Source: Turbatrix aceti (Eukaryota > Nematoda > Chromadorea > Rhabditida > Panagrolaimidae). From it: DNA of 64,000 nt. The translations under genes and the position numbers were made by a program. Below, piece by piece: positions 21,501-32,191 of this stretch (position 1 is the stretch's first letter; every line of letters starts with the position of its first letter). The notes beneath the pieces were generated by a model. That model did not search any database. It saw nothing but the letters and a program-made list of their open reading frames with translations, and had not been told where the DNA came from. The stretch spans positions 1,922,001-1,986,000 of the forward strand of contig OZ017766.1 in NCBI GenBank assembly GCA_963969345.1, written 5' to 3'.

Positions 21501-22029
21501 AAAAGAATTCAGGCTTCTGCATTTCTTCGCAGGGACGGGCAAAGATCGCTCTCGAGAGTGCCGGGAGGGGAAAGCATGTGAACGCTGATCGTTTCTTGGG
21601 TGCATCTTGAAGAAGACTTTGGAAAGTGCATGATCGCGGTTGCGGGTGCTGGCGTTTGCGGGTTTGCACATGCATCGAATCGGTAAAAAATCTTCGCGTA
21701 GGCTATTGCTGTAGTGCCGAGCCACTTTTTATATGTCTGGAAGGTGTTGCTCGGACGATGCGAACGTTGAACTGGATTTTTGACGGTCTTCGGGTGACAA
21801 TTCAGTTCAAAATCGGTTTTTTCCTTTTTTTGAAATTCAGCGATTTCAGCGACCCGCGACGAGTCAAATTTCGGGTCCAGCTTCTCGAATTTCGACTTTA
21901 AAAGCAGCGGCTTCAACGACAGCTCGCCCCACGACTGGCATTCCCCGGCCGCCCTCTGGCCCCTCCAACGGGTCACAACTTCGTCTTCCGAAGCGCCGTG
22001 AGCCTTCGCTCGTCAAGAATAATCCCTGA
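18567..22029 (+). CDS. XMAP215/ZYG-9-type TOG-domain microtubule protein (short form)
   Basis: Model: exons 18567-18749, 18800-18994, 19092-19658, 19713-20694, 20740-20903, 21360-21447 and 21905-22029, 767 residues. Two HEAT-repeat TOG domains are clear. The first covers roughly residues 10-240. The second opens with DPWDLLEPTDAINKLPKEFYELL, characteristic of XMAP215 TOG starts (WDLLEP, LPKEFY), and runs to about 530. A basic Pro/Ala/Thr/Ser-rich tail follows, typical of microtubule-lattice binding linkers. The family binds tubulin dimers and speeds plus-end growth; C. elegans ZYG-9 does this at centrosomes. This protein is much shorter than ZYG-9 (three TOGs). The first four exons are secure; the last three rest only on splice sites and frame. 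Introns of 456 and 457 bp near the end could hide alternative exons. Confidence 0.8.
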
Positions 22030-22113
22030 ATCCCCAGACGTCTTCACCCGGCCCCTCCGCTTTGCACTGTGTAGTGAAGTGACATTCATTTTGCAACAAA
22101 AACTGTTTAAAAA

Positions 22114-22119
22114 AATAAA
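22114..22119 (+). promoter_or_regulatory. Poly(A) signal of the TOG gene
   Basis: AATAAA 85 bp after the proposed stop at 22029, supporting a gene end here before the convergent saposin-like gene (stop at 22191). Confidence 0.5.
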
Positions 22120-22190
22120 ACGTCCGCAATCGACACGGGAAGGTTGCGCGGAAAACTTTGTACACGAGGGCTTGCCAGGAGGCAGCCAGC

Positions 22191-22735
22191 TCACTGAGAA
22201 TCTTCGTCGACGACTGGGATGGCTTCGAGGCCGGCGGGCGGCGGCGGCGGGCCGGGCGTGATGATGATGGTCTCCCGGGGCAGCGGCTTCTCTTCCGGCT
22301 GGCACATGAGCCTCGTCACGCACAGGGTGTCGGCCGCGTCGGGCTTCATGAGGTCCGTCATCTTCTGGCGGTCGGTAAAGGCTTCGCGGCACTTGACCTG
22401 GTCTTCGATGTCGGCGTACGTGTCGCACTGCCGGAGTTGGTCCTGGAAATAGATCTGAGGTTATAGGGGGTTGCTGAGTGGCGCCAGGGGCGGCAACTTA
22501 CGATCTGGAAGCCGATGGGGTCGGCGCGCATCCTCTCCTGGAGGCCTTCGATGGTGCGATGGCAGAGAGTGCACATGATCTCCCTCGGGATGAAGTTGAG
22601 TCTTTGCAGCGACTGTTTGACTTCCGAGTCGTCGGCTGTGGATTCGGAGGCCTTGGCAATGGCTGCCGAAGGCGAAGGCAGGGCAACGCAGGCAGCTGCA
22701 AGGAGGAGGGCGGCAAGCACTGTTCGGGGAAGCAT
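22191..22735 (-). CDS. Secreted saposin-like protein
   Basis: Exons 22735-22502 and 22454-22191 encode 165 residues. A signal peptide (LAALLLAAACVALPSPSAA) precedes an acidic stretch and one saposin B-type domain with six cysteines in the expected order: MCTLC, QC, KC, then LCVTRLMC. A Pro-rich tail (GPPPPPAG) ends the protein. Saposin-like proteins bind or perturb lipid membranes; nematode members include antimicrobial pore formers (SPP/caenopore). The function is inferred from the fold only. TATAAA lies about 70 bp upstream of the start, at 22809-22804. No neighbour shares its strand closely. Confidence 0.82.
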
Positions 22736-24323
22736 AGCGGACGTCGAGGTGTCTTCGGGAAGGCGCCTACAGGTGTAGTTGTCCCGGGTTGCCGCGCGGT
22801 GCCTTTTATAACAACGCGCGGTCGCCAGCAGGGTCGAAGGAACGCAGCGTGTCCAGTCTCCTCCCGCGCGGCCGCCCTCCCGACCTCGCGCGCCATGTGC
22901 GCGGCGTGTCGTCGTCAAAAACAAGTTAATTTGCGGCTCAGACGCCCGCCGACGATCGCGAGGCGTCTTTGACGCATGCTGTAATTGCTTTTTTTGAGAT
23001 GCGTGATTTACGAGACTAGATGCACGCTACAATTGTTAGAAATCAAACATTACAACGTCTTGAAATCTTGAGACGTCAGATGTGCGTAAACAGAGTTTCT
23101 TCCTTCGCCTTCTTTGCCGCCTGGCGACGCATCCAGCCTAAAGATCACACGCACCTACGTGCATTCCCGACGGGTGAGACTGTCAAACACTGCTACCGAG
23201 TTCAGAAATTGAATTATACCAGGCAAGCGTACAAAGTTGAGTTTGGACATAGAAATCACTTTTTGGCACGTTTACGGTACTGAACTTTGTCCCGATCGTC
23301 GGTAACGGCGGTACCGGGCATCAAACATCCTAGACACGAAATCAGGAAGTTCACTTAGAAACGCGGTCAACTGGAAGCCTATTTTTGAGGCACGCCGTCT
23401 ATTTTTGGAAACGGACACCACGACGTCACCCGCAGTTATTTTACGACATTTTACGGTGTCCGATCACGAAACCTGTTTTTAACGGCCAGCGTTGTTGTGA
23501 GCAACAGCAGCCGTGATTGTTCGTTTGCGCGCAGTGCCATTGGACAACTTTGCATCGGCACCGGCAGTCCGGAAGCCAGTGACGCGTTAGGTGCGCATGA
23601 CCGCGTCTAGGCGGTGTCTTGTGATGGAGTGCTCTCCTTTGATTGACCGACAGCATCGAGCGTGCGTGCTGTACTCCAGTCTGGAGCATCGAGCAGGAGA
23701 ACGAACAACGTTGACAGAAGTTCCATTGCTTCTCGTAACGTCGAAAACTTCTAGAAGACTGCTAACAACATGATTTTAATCGTAAACACAAAGCGTACTC
23801 CTCGGTTGTTGATGACAGATGCGAGCAATCTTTGAGGTGACGAATGATCCCTACCAACGCCTTCGGATCAGCGTTCCAACTTGAAGAGAAATTGATTCCG
23901 ACTCTGAGTCAGAGTTGACTCGACTCGGGAGTCGGAGTCTTTGGAACACTGCACCGGAGCCCACCATCGATAACATAAACCCTGATTTCACGCTCTTCAA
24001 AAGTTCTGAATCAGCGCGATGCTGACACAGATTCTGATTCATTTTCACCATTTCGATAAACTTCAAATTAAAAACATTACGATTTGTCAAAAAATTGTCC
24101 CAAGAAACGTTACACTGATCGATGCGATTCGACAAGCCCAAAAACATAAATACTTTCGTTTATTGTGAAAAGCTGTAACAAATGAAATACCGCGAACAAA
24201 GATTTAGACATTAGATACTGGTAAACGCCGCGGGGATCAATCATAACACAGAGATGAGTAGGGTAGGTCCTAGGAAATGCAGCAAAGACAGTGCAACGGT
24301 CACTGCAGTCGCTGACCTACACT
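22736..24323. other. Spacer between saposin-like and peroxiredoxin genes
   Basis: Holds the saposin-like promoter at its left end. At 23890-23945 there is a run of GACTC/GAGTC units (simple degenerate repeat). The peroxiredoxin 3' UTR occupies the right end, with AATAAA on the minus strand near 24160-24155. No gene recognised between. Confidence 0.5.
22804..22809 (-). promoter_or_regulatory. TATA box of the saposin-like gene
   Basis: TATAAAAGG on the minus strand about 70 bp before the ATG, fitting a strong core promoter and short 5' UTR. Confidence 0.6.
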
Positions 24324-25537
24324 TCACTGCTTGCTGAAGAACGCCTGGCTGCCCTTGACGTCGGGCTTGATGGTGTCGTGGCCAGGGGTCCAGTTGGCGG
24401 GGCAGACTTCGCCGTGCTTGTCCGTAAACTGGAAGGCCTGGAGCAGACGGAGGGTCTCGTCGACTGAACGGCCGACGGGCAGATCGTTGATCGTGATCTG
24501 GCGCACGATGCCCTTTGGGTCGATGATGAAGAGGCCGCTGCAAGAATTTTATGCATTAGCCCGCAGTTCACACTTGCTCGTTTGCACGTAGTTTTTCACA
24601 ACCGAACTTTGATGCACCGAGAAAGAAAAAAGACTTTGTTTTGTGGTTCCGTGACCTCAAAAAAACAAAGATCATTGTTATTGCTTTGCAGACTAGATAC
24701 GCAGGTACCAACAATGAAAGAAAGGAGATTTCTTGGTTTTGGGCTTTCAACAAAGCACTCTTCGGTGCACAGTGCTGTCCAAGTCGAAAGCAATCATGTC
24801 AAAAAATAAAGACATTGTTTTCAAAAATATTTTTGTTGTTCACGATAAATACTCACCGGTAGGCAATGCCTTCTTCTTCGATGAGCACGCCGTAGTCGCG
24901 CGAGAGGGAATGATTGGTGTCCTCGAGGAGGGGGATCTTCATGTCACCGAGACCGCCATGCTTGCGAGGCGTGTTGACCCAGGCCAGGTGAGAGAACTTG
25001 GAATCGGTGGAAGCGGCGAGGACTTCGACGCCGAGAGCCTTGAATTCAGCAACGCGGTCGGAAAAGGCGATGATCTCGGTCGGGCAGACGAAGGTGCTGC
25101 AATGGCATTTTTATGAGCATGCCGAATGCATCGCAATTTTTCAATCATCCATTATTCCCAAAAAAACAAGAAACCACTGAAGGAAATCCATGCCCCTCTG
25201 CTAAACCCAAGAAAAATCTTTTTGCCTCGTAAACAACTCAAAAAACAGTTGAAATCAACTGAAACTACAAAATACAATCGCGAATGCATGCATTTGCGTT
25301 ACCAAATTGGTAAATAACTTTGCGAAGATGACCTTGAAGGGTCCCGGCAGAAAAAGCAAACTAGCAAACAACGCAAATAGTCAGTGATTTTAAAAAAACT
25401 CACAAGTCGAGAGGATAAAAGAAGAGGACGACGTATTTGCCCTTGTACTGGTCAAGCGAGACTTCCTTGAAGTCGCCGTTGACCACGGCACCCTTCTTGA
25501 AGGCGGGAGCGGGCTTTCCAACAGAAGCGACCGTCAT
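24324..25537 (-). CDS. prdx-2: Typical 2-Cys peroxiredoxin
   Basis: Exons 25537-25404, 25096-24857 and 24537-24324 encode 195 residues, the normal length. The peroxidatic Cys49 sits in FVCPTE and the resolving Cys170 in GEVCPANW. The enzyme reduces hydrogen peroxide and is recycled by thioredoxin, in the cytosol (no targeting sequence). The [10 protein letters not shown] motif of overoxidation-sensitive eukaryotic forms is present, but the C-terminal YF motif reads FF (AFFSKQ). An acceptor (GGATTTCAG) 9 nt before the ATG suggests trans-splicing. Introns are longer than usual here (about 307 and 319 bp) and contain nothing I recognise. Confidence 0.96.
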
Positions 25538-27154
25538 GTTCTGTGTCTGAAATCCGAGCAGATAAATCGGGTTTTGGACGCCAAAAAGAGAACAAAACGT
25601 AAGGAAAACGGGGGGACAAGAGAAGAGCGCGAATACTGCGGAGCTGAGCCTCGTTTGAACGAGTGAGCGAGCACCACACGCGGGCCGTCACGTCGACACG
25701 ACTGACGCAGCCGCCAGTTGGTCGTCGGTCCGTTCCGGCAGAAACGACGAGAACGTTTGTTTTTTAGCCCACAGAGAAGAGAGGCGACAAACCTGCTGCT
25801 GGCGCTGTGGGTCTTCGTGCTGTGGCTGCACGGGAACGACGAGGACGTCGTTCTGAGGGGTAGAGGGCTTTTTGCGAGCTCGATAGGGGTAGCGCGATAA
25901 CAGACAATCACAGCAGCCTACGGGCGGCATACTTCCATAAAGGTCGATTGATAAAACCCGGGCTCGCGACCAAAAGATAACCCATCACAATACGCAACAA
26001 GAGAAGATGATGCAAACCCCGTCCAAAGACCTTGATGACTTTCACCGCACCAACTGCAGCAGAGCACAAGGTAGAAAAGCAGCGTCGTTCTCACAAACAA
26101 TTAATGAAGGTCAAAAAACTGCGCGCAGTGACGAAAAAACTGAATAGCCAAAAGCTCACAGACCATCTAAAGCTCTTGGCTCAAAAATAAGATTCGTGCT
26201 TTCAGATGACTGAAATCGTATATCCATGTAACACGAAATTGGCGTCACGCAATGCTCAAAAGTGTAATTAAGAATCACAAAAATTACTGTGTTTTGAAAA
26301 TTGTTGTGCATTATAAAGCCTATAGGCTAAAGCTCTCGATTATTATTTTTTAAATACCATATTTTTGTTCAAACGCATATACAACCCGTGCCATATTTTA
26401 GGATCCAAAACCCTATTTGTTACAAACATAATAAAAAAAACTCAAACGGCTGAGTGGGCCCTAAAGCCCTCGGCTCAAATTTTAGCCCATTCTGAAACCC
26501 TGTTTGAAACAGTAAATTATCCGTGAAGAAAAAATGAATAAGACGTCCCCCAACCAGACCGAGAAAAACACAATGATTCAGAATTCAACGAAAATTGAAA
26601 TTGCGTGGCGACAGAGAGAAAAACACTTCAAAATGTCATCCAAGTTCTCAAAAGGCGTCAAAAATCTGAAAATTGTACAAAAAACAACCTTGGCTACCTT
26701 TGCACGGGGGAAACAGGGGTAATCCCAAATATCACCGCCACCGGAACGCTTCAAGGCACACATGATGACGACAAGCAGACGAAAAGAAAAACTAGATTGC
26801 AGACAGAATACGCCGAGACGCAAAAAAAAGAGGTAACAAGCGAGTTAGAAAATGAGCGGGAAATGGACAATACACCAAAAGTCGGTAGAGAACCTCAGAA
26901 TTTATGCGCGCTGGTAAACAATAGCCGTTTCAAAGCCAGCAGGTTCTGTTCCCCGCGACGTCCACCCGCTGGCTACATTATTGTGTCTTCCGATTTTCCT
27001 GCGATTTCATGCCCGGTTTGTCCGCTAATCGGTGTTCTTAGCGCGAAAGAATTTTGTTGTCCGGAGAAATTCTGTCAGATATGCGCTCTTCGATTCCACG
27101 AGTCGGAGTCGTTCCTGTCTATCGATAGACACAACCAGATTAAAAAACACAGGT
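25538..27154. other. Divergent spacer between peroxiredoxin and TMEM41 genes
   Basis: Bidirectional promoter region. 25540-25930 is GC-richer with overlapping open frames on both strands; 26100-26800 is AT-rich. A long open frame on the plus strand (26605-27291) runs out of phase over the TMEM41 start and is not supported as a gene. Confidence 0.45.
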
Positions 27155-28115
27155 ATGTCGGTGTCGGCTACACAGTCGGCGTCTTTTGCTTCTACTTCTA
27201 CGTTCAGACGGGTGTTAATTGTGGGATCCGTGGCAGCACTCTACGGCACGATCCTGTACACATTGTACATGCACTTTCCGGAGCTAGATGAGTGAGTTTC
27301 CTGCAAAACTTGATAAATGGACGTTTGACGGATTTCAGGGACGAAAAAGCACATTTTAAATACCCGCGCAACCTCGACGAGGCCAAGGCGCTCGGCAGAG
27401 TGCTGTCCAAGTACAAAGACGAGCACTTCTACACGGTTCTCTTCGGCGTAGCCGCCGTTTACGTTGTGTCTGTTTTATGCCCGTGGTTTTGGAGCGATTG
27501 ATGGGGTTGGCTTTCAGGCTTCAATCATTTGCCATCCCTGGGTCCATCTTTCTGACCATCTTGTCCGGCTACCTCTTCCCCTTCCTCATCGCCCTCTGCC
27601 TCGTCTGCATGGTACTTTCTTGTTTTCATCCTTTTGGCATAACTCCTTTTTTTGCAGTGTTCAGCGCTCGGAGCAGGCGTCTGCTACTGTCTTTCCTTCA
27701 TGGTAGGCCGAACCTTCGTGAAAAGGTACTTTCCGGCCCGGCTGGCCCAGTGGCAGCAGGAGATCGACAAGCACCAGCAGGACATCTTCAACTACATCAT
27801 CGTCCTGCGAATCACGCCGATCCTGCCCAACTGGTTCATCAACATCGCTAGCCCGGTGCTGGACGTCGGCATCACTCCCTTCTTCTGGGGAACCTTCATC
27901 GGTGCGTTTTTTCTCGCCGCCCCCTGCTGACCCACGTTTTTCCAGGAGTAGCGCCGCCGAGCATGCTCTTCATCCAGGCCGGAACCACCCTGCAGGAGAT
28001 GGTAAACGCAAACGTCATGTTCTCGTGGTACAGCATCGGCATGATCGTCGCGTCCACCATCGTCTTCCTCCTGCCCGTCGTCTACAGAAAAGTGACCAAG
28101 GCCAAGCCGGAATGA
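27155..28115 (+). CDS. tmem-41: TMEM41-type ER membrane protein (VTT/DedA family)
   Basis: Exons 27155-27291, 27339-27467, 27518-27611, 27658-27901 and 27946-28115 encode 257 residues. The VTT domain has the family segments FAIPGSIFLTILSGYLFPF, RITPILPNWFINIASPV and GTFIGVAPPS, with IQAGTTL after them; about six spans are expected. TMEM41/VMP1 proteins are ER phospholipid scramblases acting in autophagy and lipid mobilisation. The start is the Met just after an AG-GT in a run of A. It is the first of three same-strand genes at about 110 bp spacing (dynein light chain, GPx), and probably the head of an operon. Confidence 0.92.
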
Positions 28116-28192
28116 CTAGCCGTGGGCCCGGGCACTGGGGAGACAGCGGAGCTTGCCACTAAAAGTCAGATGCAAATTGAATCATAAAGTGT

Positions 28193-28198
28193 AATAAA
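28193..28198 (+). promoter_or_regulatory. Intercistronic poly(A) signal after TMEM41
   Basis: AATAAA 78 bp after the TMEM41 stop and 32 bp before the dynein light chain ATG, as in nematode operons where 3' end formation is coupled to trans-splicing of the next gene. Confidence 0.55.
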
Positions 28199-28229
28199 AT
28201 AACGTCATGTGCGTGCTCGTGGATTCGAG

Positions 28230-29468
28230 ATGGGTCGCGACGCGTCTGCTGCTGCCGGGGCCGTGGCACCGCGCCTCGAGGGCAGGGAGAAGTTGTGCGT
28301 CAAGGTGAAGGTCTCCGAGATGACCGACGAGATGGCCGACCACGCCGTCAACCTCGCCGTGGCTGCCATCGAGCAGAAACTCAACGACGGTAGAGCGTTG
28401 CTTTTTTGAAAATCATCTTTGCTGCTCGTTTTCTACGCAGCGATCGCTGCGTAGAAAACTGCTCGCTGGATTTTTTGCGGAATGGTGTCCCAGAATTCGT
28501 TTTAACCATGCAACAATTTTTTTGGTTGACAGAACCGAGTCCGAACGAGTCAAGCAGCTGAATTGAGCTAATTTAAAATATTCCAGAAATGGCACTCCTT
28601 AGTCACAAGAGCACAAATTGCAGCAACAAAGATCAGTGCAGCTGCGAAAATAACGATTACTTGTCCGGGATCAAAGATCGATTGCATCTCTCCGGAGTCC
28701 TGTCGAACCACTTTTTTCCGGATGAGGCCTGCTCGCGGCTGCTTTTCGCTCCGAAACCAATAAATGCATCTGTTGTTTCAAACGCTCTTCAGATTCCTGC
28801 AGTTGCATGTTGTTGACAACAGCAGGCGCTCTGTTGTTATTAGTACGCATGGAACGCGAACGAACGCGGGGACGCTGTTTATTTTCTTAGTTTTCTATGG
28901 AAACGGGGCGGACCCAGGGGTAAACAGAGGTACAAAAAATTTTATGTGCAACAGCATATAACGCTGCTCGAGTGTTGTTTCTGCCAATGAACGTTTCCTC
29001 TAGCTCGCATTGCGTTGTTTTTTTGGATGCATGTTTGTTTGTCTCGGAACAGGCCAAACATCACTACGATTTGATGGAGGAAACTAGCGCGTTTGTAGTA
29101 TGGGGACCGGGATGATGATAGTGGTTATATTTTGTGTTCTTGGATGCGACAATGCAATCATTCCACTTTTTGAGTACCAAAACCCCAAAATCTATGCCTC
29201 AGGTGTGTGCGCGTTTTCAGTTTCACAGCGACGTCCCAAAGTGCGCACATCGTCAGCCAGCAACTGTGACGATTCCGATGACAGTTGTGTGTTTGTTTCA
29301 GGCGACGTCGCGGAGGCCATCAAACGGGGCTTCGACGCCTACTTCTGCCCCCCGTGGCACTGCCTGGTCGGCCGCAAGTTCAGCTCGGCCATCGCCCACG
29401 AGAAGGGCTTCTTTGTTTACCTGACCGTCGACAAGAGGTCCGTCGTGCTCTTCAAAGCACGCTCCTAG
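28230..29468 (+). CDS. Dynein light chain, LC8-like (divergent)
   Basis: Exons 28230-28389 and 29302-29468 encode 108 residues. The body follows LC8: EMTDEMADHAVNLA in helix 1, IKRGFDAYFCPPWHCLVGRKF with the near-invariant WHCxVGRxF, then HEKGFFVYL. LC8 dimers act as hubs in cytoplasmic dynein and many other complexes. The N-terminus has about 15 extra residues (Ala-rich), and several core positions differ, so this is a divergent paralogue such as the nematode-specific dlc genes. The single intron is 912 bp, unusually long for this gene set, and carries a 32 bp perfect palindrome near its donor and a segment repeated upstream of the second GPx gene. Middle member of a likely three-gene operon. 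Confidence 0.88.
28428..28459. repeat. Perfect 32 bp palindrome in dynein light chain intron
   Basis: Every base from 28428 to 28459 pairs with its mirror; the centre is GCGATCGC. It begins 39 bp inside the intron. It could form a cruciform in DNA or a hairpin in RNA. Confidence 0.9.
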
Positions 29469-29578
29469 TTATTTTTGCTCGTAATCATAAACCTGAGAGT
29501 TGTTTTGCGATGACCATTGATTTTTAGTCTCCTTGCCCGGTCGTGTCGCGATTTTGTCCCTTGAACAGCGCAATGTAG

Positions 29579-30194
29579 ATGCTTTCAGCCGGAAATCGTC
29601 TCCTCTCCTCCGTACTGTTCACTCGCGTCGCCTACAGCATGGCGAACAAGGCCGACCGCACCATCTACAACTTCACCGTCAAGGACGGCGACGACAAGCC
29701 CGTCAGCCTCGAGAAATATCGGTGAGTCGACGCTCGCGTTGCAAATTGCAAACCATCCCCTGCTTTTCAGCGGCAAGGTCGTGATCGTGGTCAACGTCGC
29801 CTCCAAGTGCGGCCTCACCGACAGCAACTACAAGGAACTCAAGGAGATCCTGGAGAAGTACCACGATCAGGGCCTCGAGGTGGCTGCCTTCCCTTGCAAT
29901 CAATTCAACGGCCAGGAGCCGGGCTGCTCCATCGACATCAAGAACTTCGTCACCGAGAAGTACAAGTTCGAGCCGGATCTCTACGGCAAGATCGACGTAA
30001 ACGGCAAAAACGCCGATCCCTTCTACAACTTCCTGAAGGAAGAGCAGGGCGGCACGCTGTTCGATGCCATCAAGTGGAACTTCACCAAGTTCCTCGTCGA
30101 TCGCGAGGGCAAGGTCGTCAACCGCTACGCACCCACGACTTCGCCGAAGGCGATGATCCCCGACATCGAGAAGCTCATCAACAAGCCTGCTTAA
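29579..30194 (+). CDS. Glutathione peroxidase (PHGPx-like, cysteine type), copy 1
   Basis: Exons 29579-29721 and 29771-30194 encode 188 residues. Catalytic Cys61 lies in NVASKCGL, with the Gln in [12 protein letters not shown] and Trp in WNFTKF completing the catalytic set. The codon is TGC, so this is the cysteine, not selenocysteine, form. Non-mammalian Cys GPx of this type usually use thioredoxin and reduce lipid hydroperoxides. The first 20 residues ([20 protein letters not shown]) look like a mitochondrial or secretory leader; Met21 ([12 protein letters not shown]) would give a cytosolic form. The ATG follows TAG directly at 29576-29578, a possible trans-splice acceptor, 110 bp after the dynein light chain stop. 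A close inverted copy is at 35147-35750. Confidence 0.95.
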
Positions 30195-31055
30195 AGTTGC
30201 ATCGATTCCTTCCTTCCGGTACCACATTTTCTCTTGTCTCGGGGCATTGTGTTGTTGTTCTCGCTTCCTGTGTGTTAATGCAATAAAAGCTCACCTGCTT
30301 ACACAAATTGCAAATTGTCCTGGATCATCATCGCCAGATTCCAGCCTGGAATTTCCAGGCCCCTGAAGAAACTCCATGGAAACACGTTGTTCCTCTTCGT
30401 CGCCAATTTGAGATTCGCCGGGTGGGTTTTCGACTGGGACGGCCCCGGGTTTCGCTTCATCTTAGACAGCCTCAGGCGACGCAGAATCATCCAGCTTTCC
30501 TGGCTTGCAGTCGATCAAACACCCCTCTTTTTGGAATTCGGAATCCGATACCAGTTCGCTTTTTTCCATTTTCTGCCATGAAATTGAAGCTGCAAAACAG
30601 TGAAAAAGTAGATATCACTGTGTGCGTATTACTGGTCTCTAGAAATGCAAAGGGGGCAAAACTTTAGGCTTCGTCTCGAAAATAGCAAGGAACCCAGCAA
30701 AGCAAAACAGGAACATACTTTGTACACCATCAGTTAATTCCAAAAAAAAACAAACTGGCGATAGGAATTATCAAACAAGCCAAAAAAAGAAAAGAAAGAC
30801 ACAAAAAAACAAAAAAAGTACCGTTAAAGAAACTACTTTAGTATTAGGCTACCGTAAAACATTACAAAATGCTGTAAAAAAAGAACCGATCGAAAACAAA
30901 GCAAAACAATCAATATCGTAAATGCAAAGAAAAGTCTCCGCACGAAAAGAAAAAACGATAGTATTACGGTTTTCGAACGTAACTCTTTTCGACGTTGCTT
31001 TGCTCTCAGTCGTTTTTATCAGTTCTTCCTGCTGACGCGTGTTCTGTTGTGCATC
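30195..31055. other. Spacer after GPx copy 1
   Basis: 3' UTR to about 30300, then AT-rich sequence with a small inverted repeat near 30347-30361 (GCCTGGAA/TTCCAGGC type). A-rich runs at 30740-30830. No gene seen. Confidence 0.45.
30281..30286 (+). promoter_or_regulatory. Poly(A) signal of GPx copy 1
   Basis: AATAAA 87 bp after the stop; end of the probable TMEM41-DLC-GPx operon. Confidence 0.6.
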
Positions 31056-32191
31056 ATGCTGCCGCTGAGCATTGCGTATTTGCCCGTGCTGGACGACATG
31101 CTTAGCAATCAGGGCCGTTTTGTGTCTATTTCTCCTGTCGTGGGCGCTTATTTCGGTCGCCGTATTCCGTATGGTGCTGAGCTCCTGTACACGGCGGACG
31201 GCATCTTTTGCGGGAAGTTCCGCATTGATCCCCAGATGGATTGTTTCGCTTCCAAGCGTGTCGAACGTCTCGTCGTCGCGACTCGTCAACCCGACAGACT
31301 GGCCACCTTCCTGAACTGTGATAGTAAGTTTTTTTACGTTTATTTTAGGCTACTTTTGTTTTCAGCCATCACAGAACTTGTTGTCCATGGCCGGTCTGTT
31401 CTGGGCAATGTTCTCGACCTCTTGAATAGCTTGCCCGAGTTGAAGAAGTTTCACGGCCCGGCAACCTACCTGATCCATATGAACCAAACAAAGTTGGCCC
31501 AAATTCAATTTGAAGAGGTTCACGTTTACTTCAAAGATCGCCACGAGGTTTTTGTACGTTTTTGATTTGTTGGGTTATATATTTTAGGCCAATATTTATA
31601 GGAACTGTTTGGTAATCCACTGTTTACTTCCCGAACGGTCATCATCGATTTTGGTCAACTGTACAGGGAACAAGCCGATGTTTTCGTGAAGCAAAACGCA
31701 CGGTAACTTGATTTACTCTTTTATGCATCTCAGGGACGTTTTTAGACACTCTGGCGTCGAAGTCGTCCAGATTCACGCGGATTTGGCCAGGAATGACGTG
31801 AGCACACTCGATCTGGTTATTCGTACTTCTGTGAAATTGTTCCCTGACATGAAGAAGCTGGGTTTCTCGCTCTCCTGCGGTGTCTTCGAATCTGCAAGTT
31901 TTTTTTCAAGTTTTTCACTTTACTTGTTTCTGTTTTTTTCAGAGCGCCCGGTACTCTGACCTTCCGGATCAACTATCTGGCTTTCTGCGTGGTCATCCGA
32001 AAGTTTCTTTCGCATTTGACGTCCATTTCATCTCTGGCGGTGCGTCGCAAAGCAAAAACTACGAAATCGTACGCGGATGCGACGATTGCGTTCCACGGAT
32101 TTCCGTCAAGGATGCTGTCCATGACTACTACCCGTCAGCCGACGATTGTCATGATTACGACATTGCCGACAGCGACTACGACTTCTACTGA
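31056..32191 (+). CDS. Protein of unknown function, 319 residues
   Basis: Model exons 31056-31323, 31366-31547, 31602-31702, 31734-31893 and 31943-32191 join in phase. I do not recognise the family. The protein is a mix of helical and strand-like stretches with many Val, Leu and Phe and no membrane span or signal peptide; the C-terminus is acidic and Tyr/Asp-rich (DDCHDYDIADSDYDFY). The general look (short modules with LxxLP, FHGPATYLI and VEVVQIHADL) recalls nematode F-box-associated proteins, but no F-box is visible. The fourth intron uses a GC donor (GCAAGT at 31894), which is the only choice keeping the last exon open. Codon use is less GC-biased than its neighbours. The frame is also open upstream of the ATG for about ten codons after an AG at 31020. 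Confidence 0.6.

Noticed and set aside
26605..27291. A 228-codon plus-strand open frame before and across the TMEM41 first exon.
   Set aside because: Out of phase with the clear TMEM41 coding exon at its end, AT-rich composition elsewhere, no domain, no ATG context.
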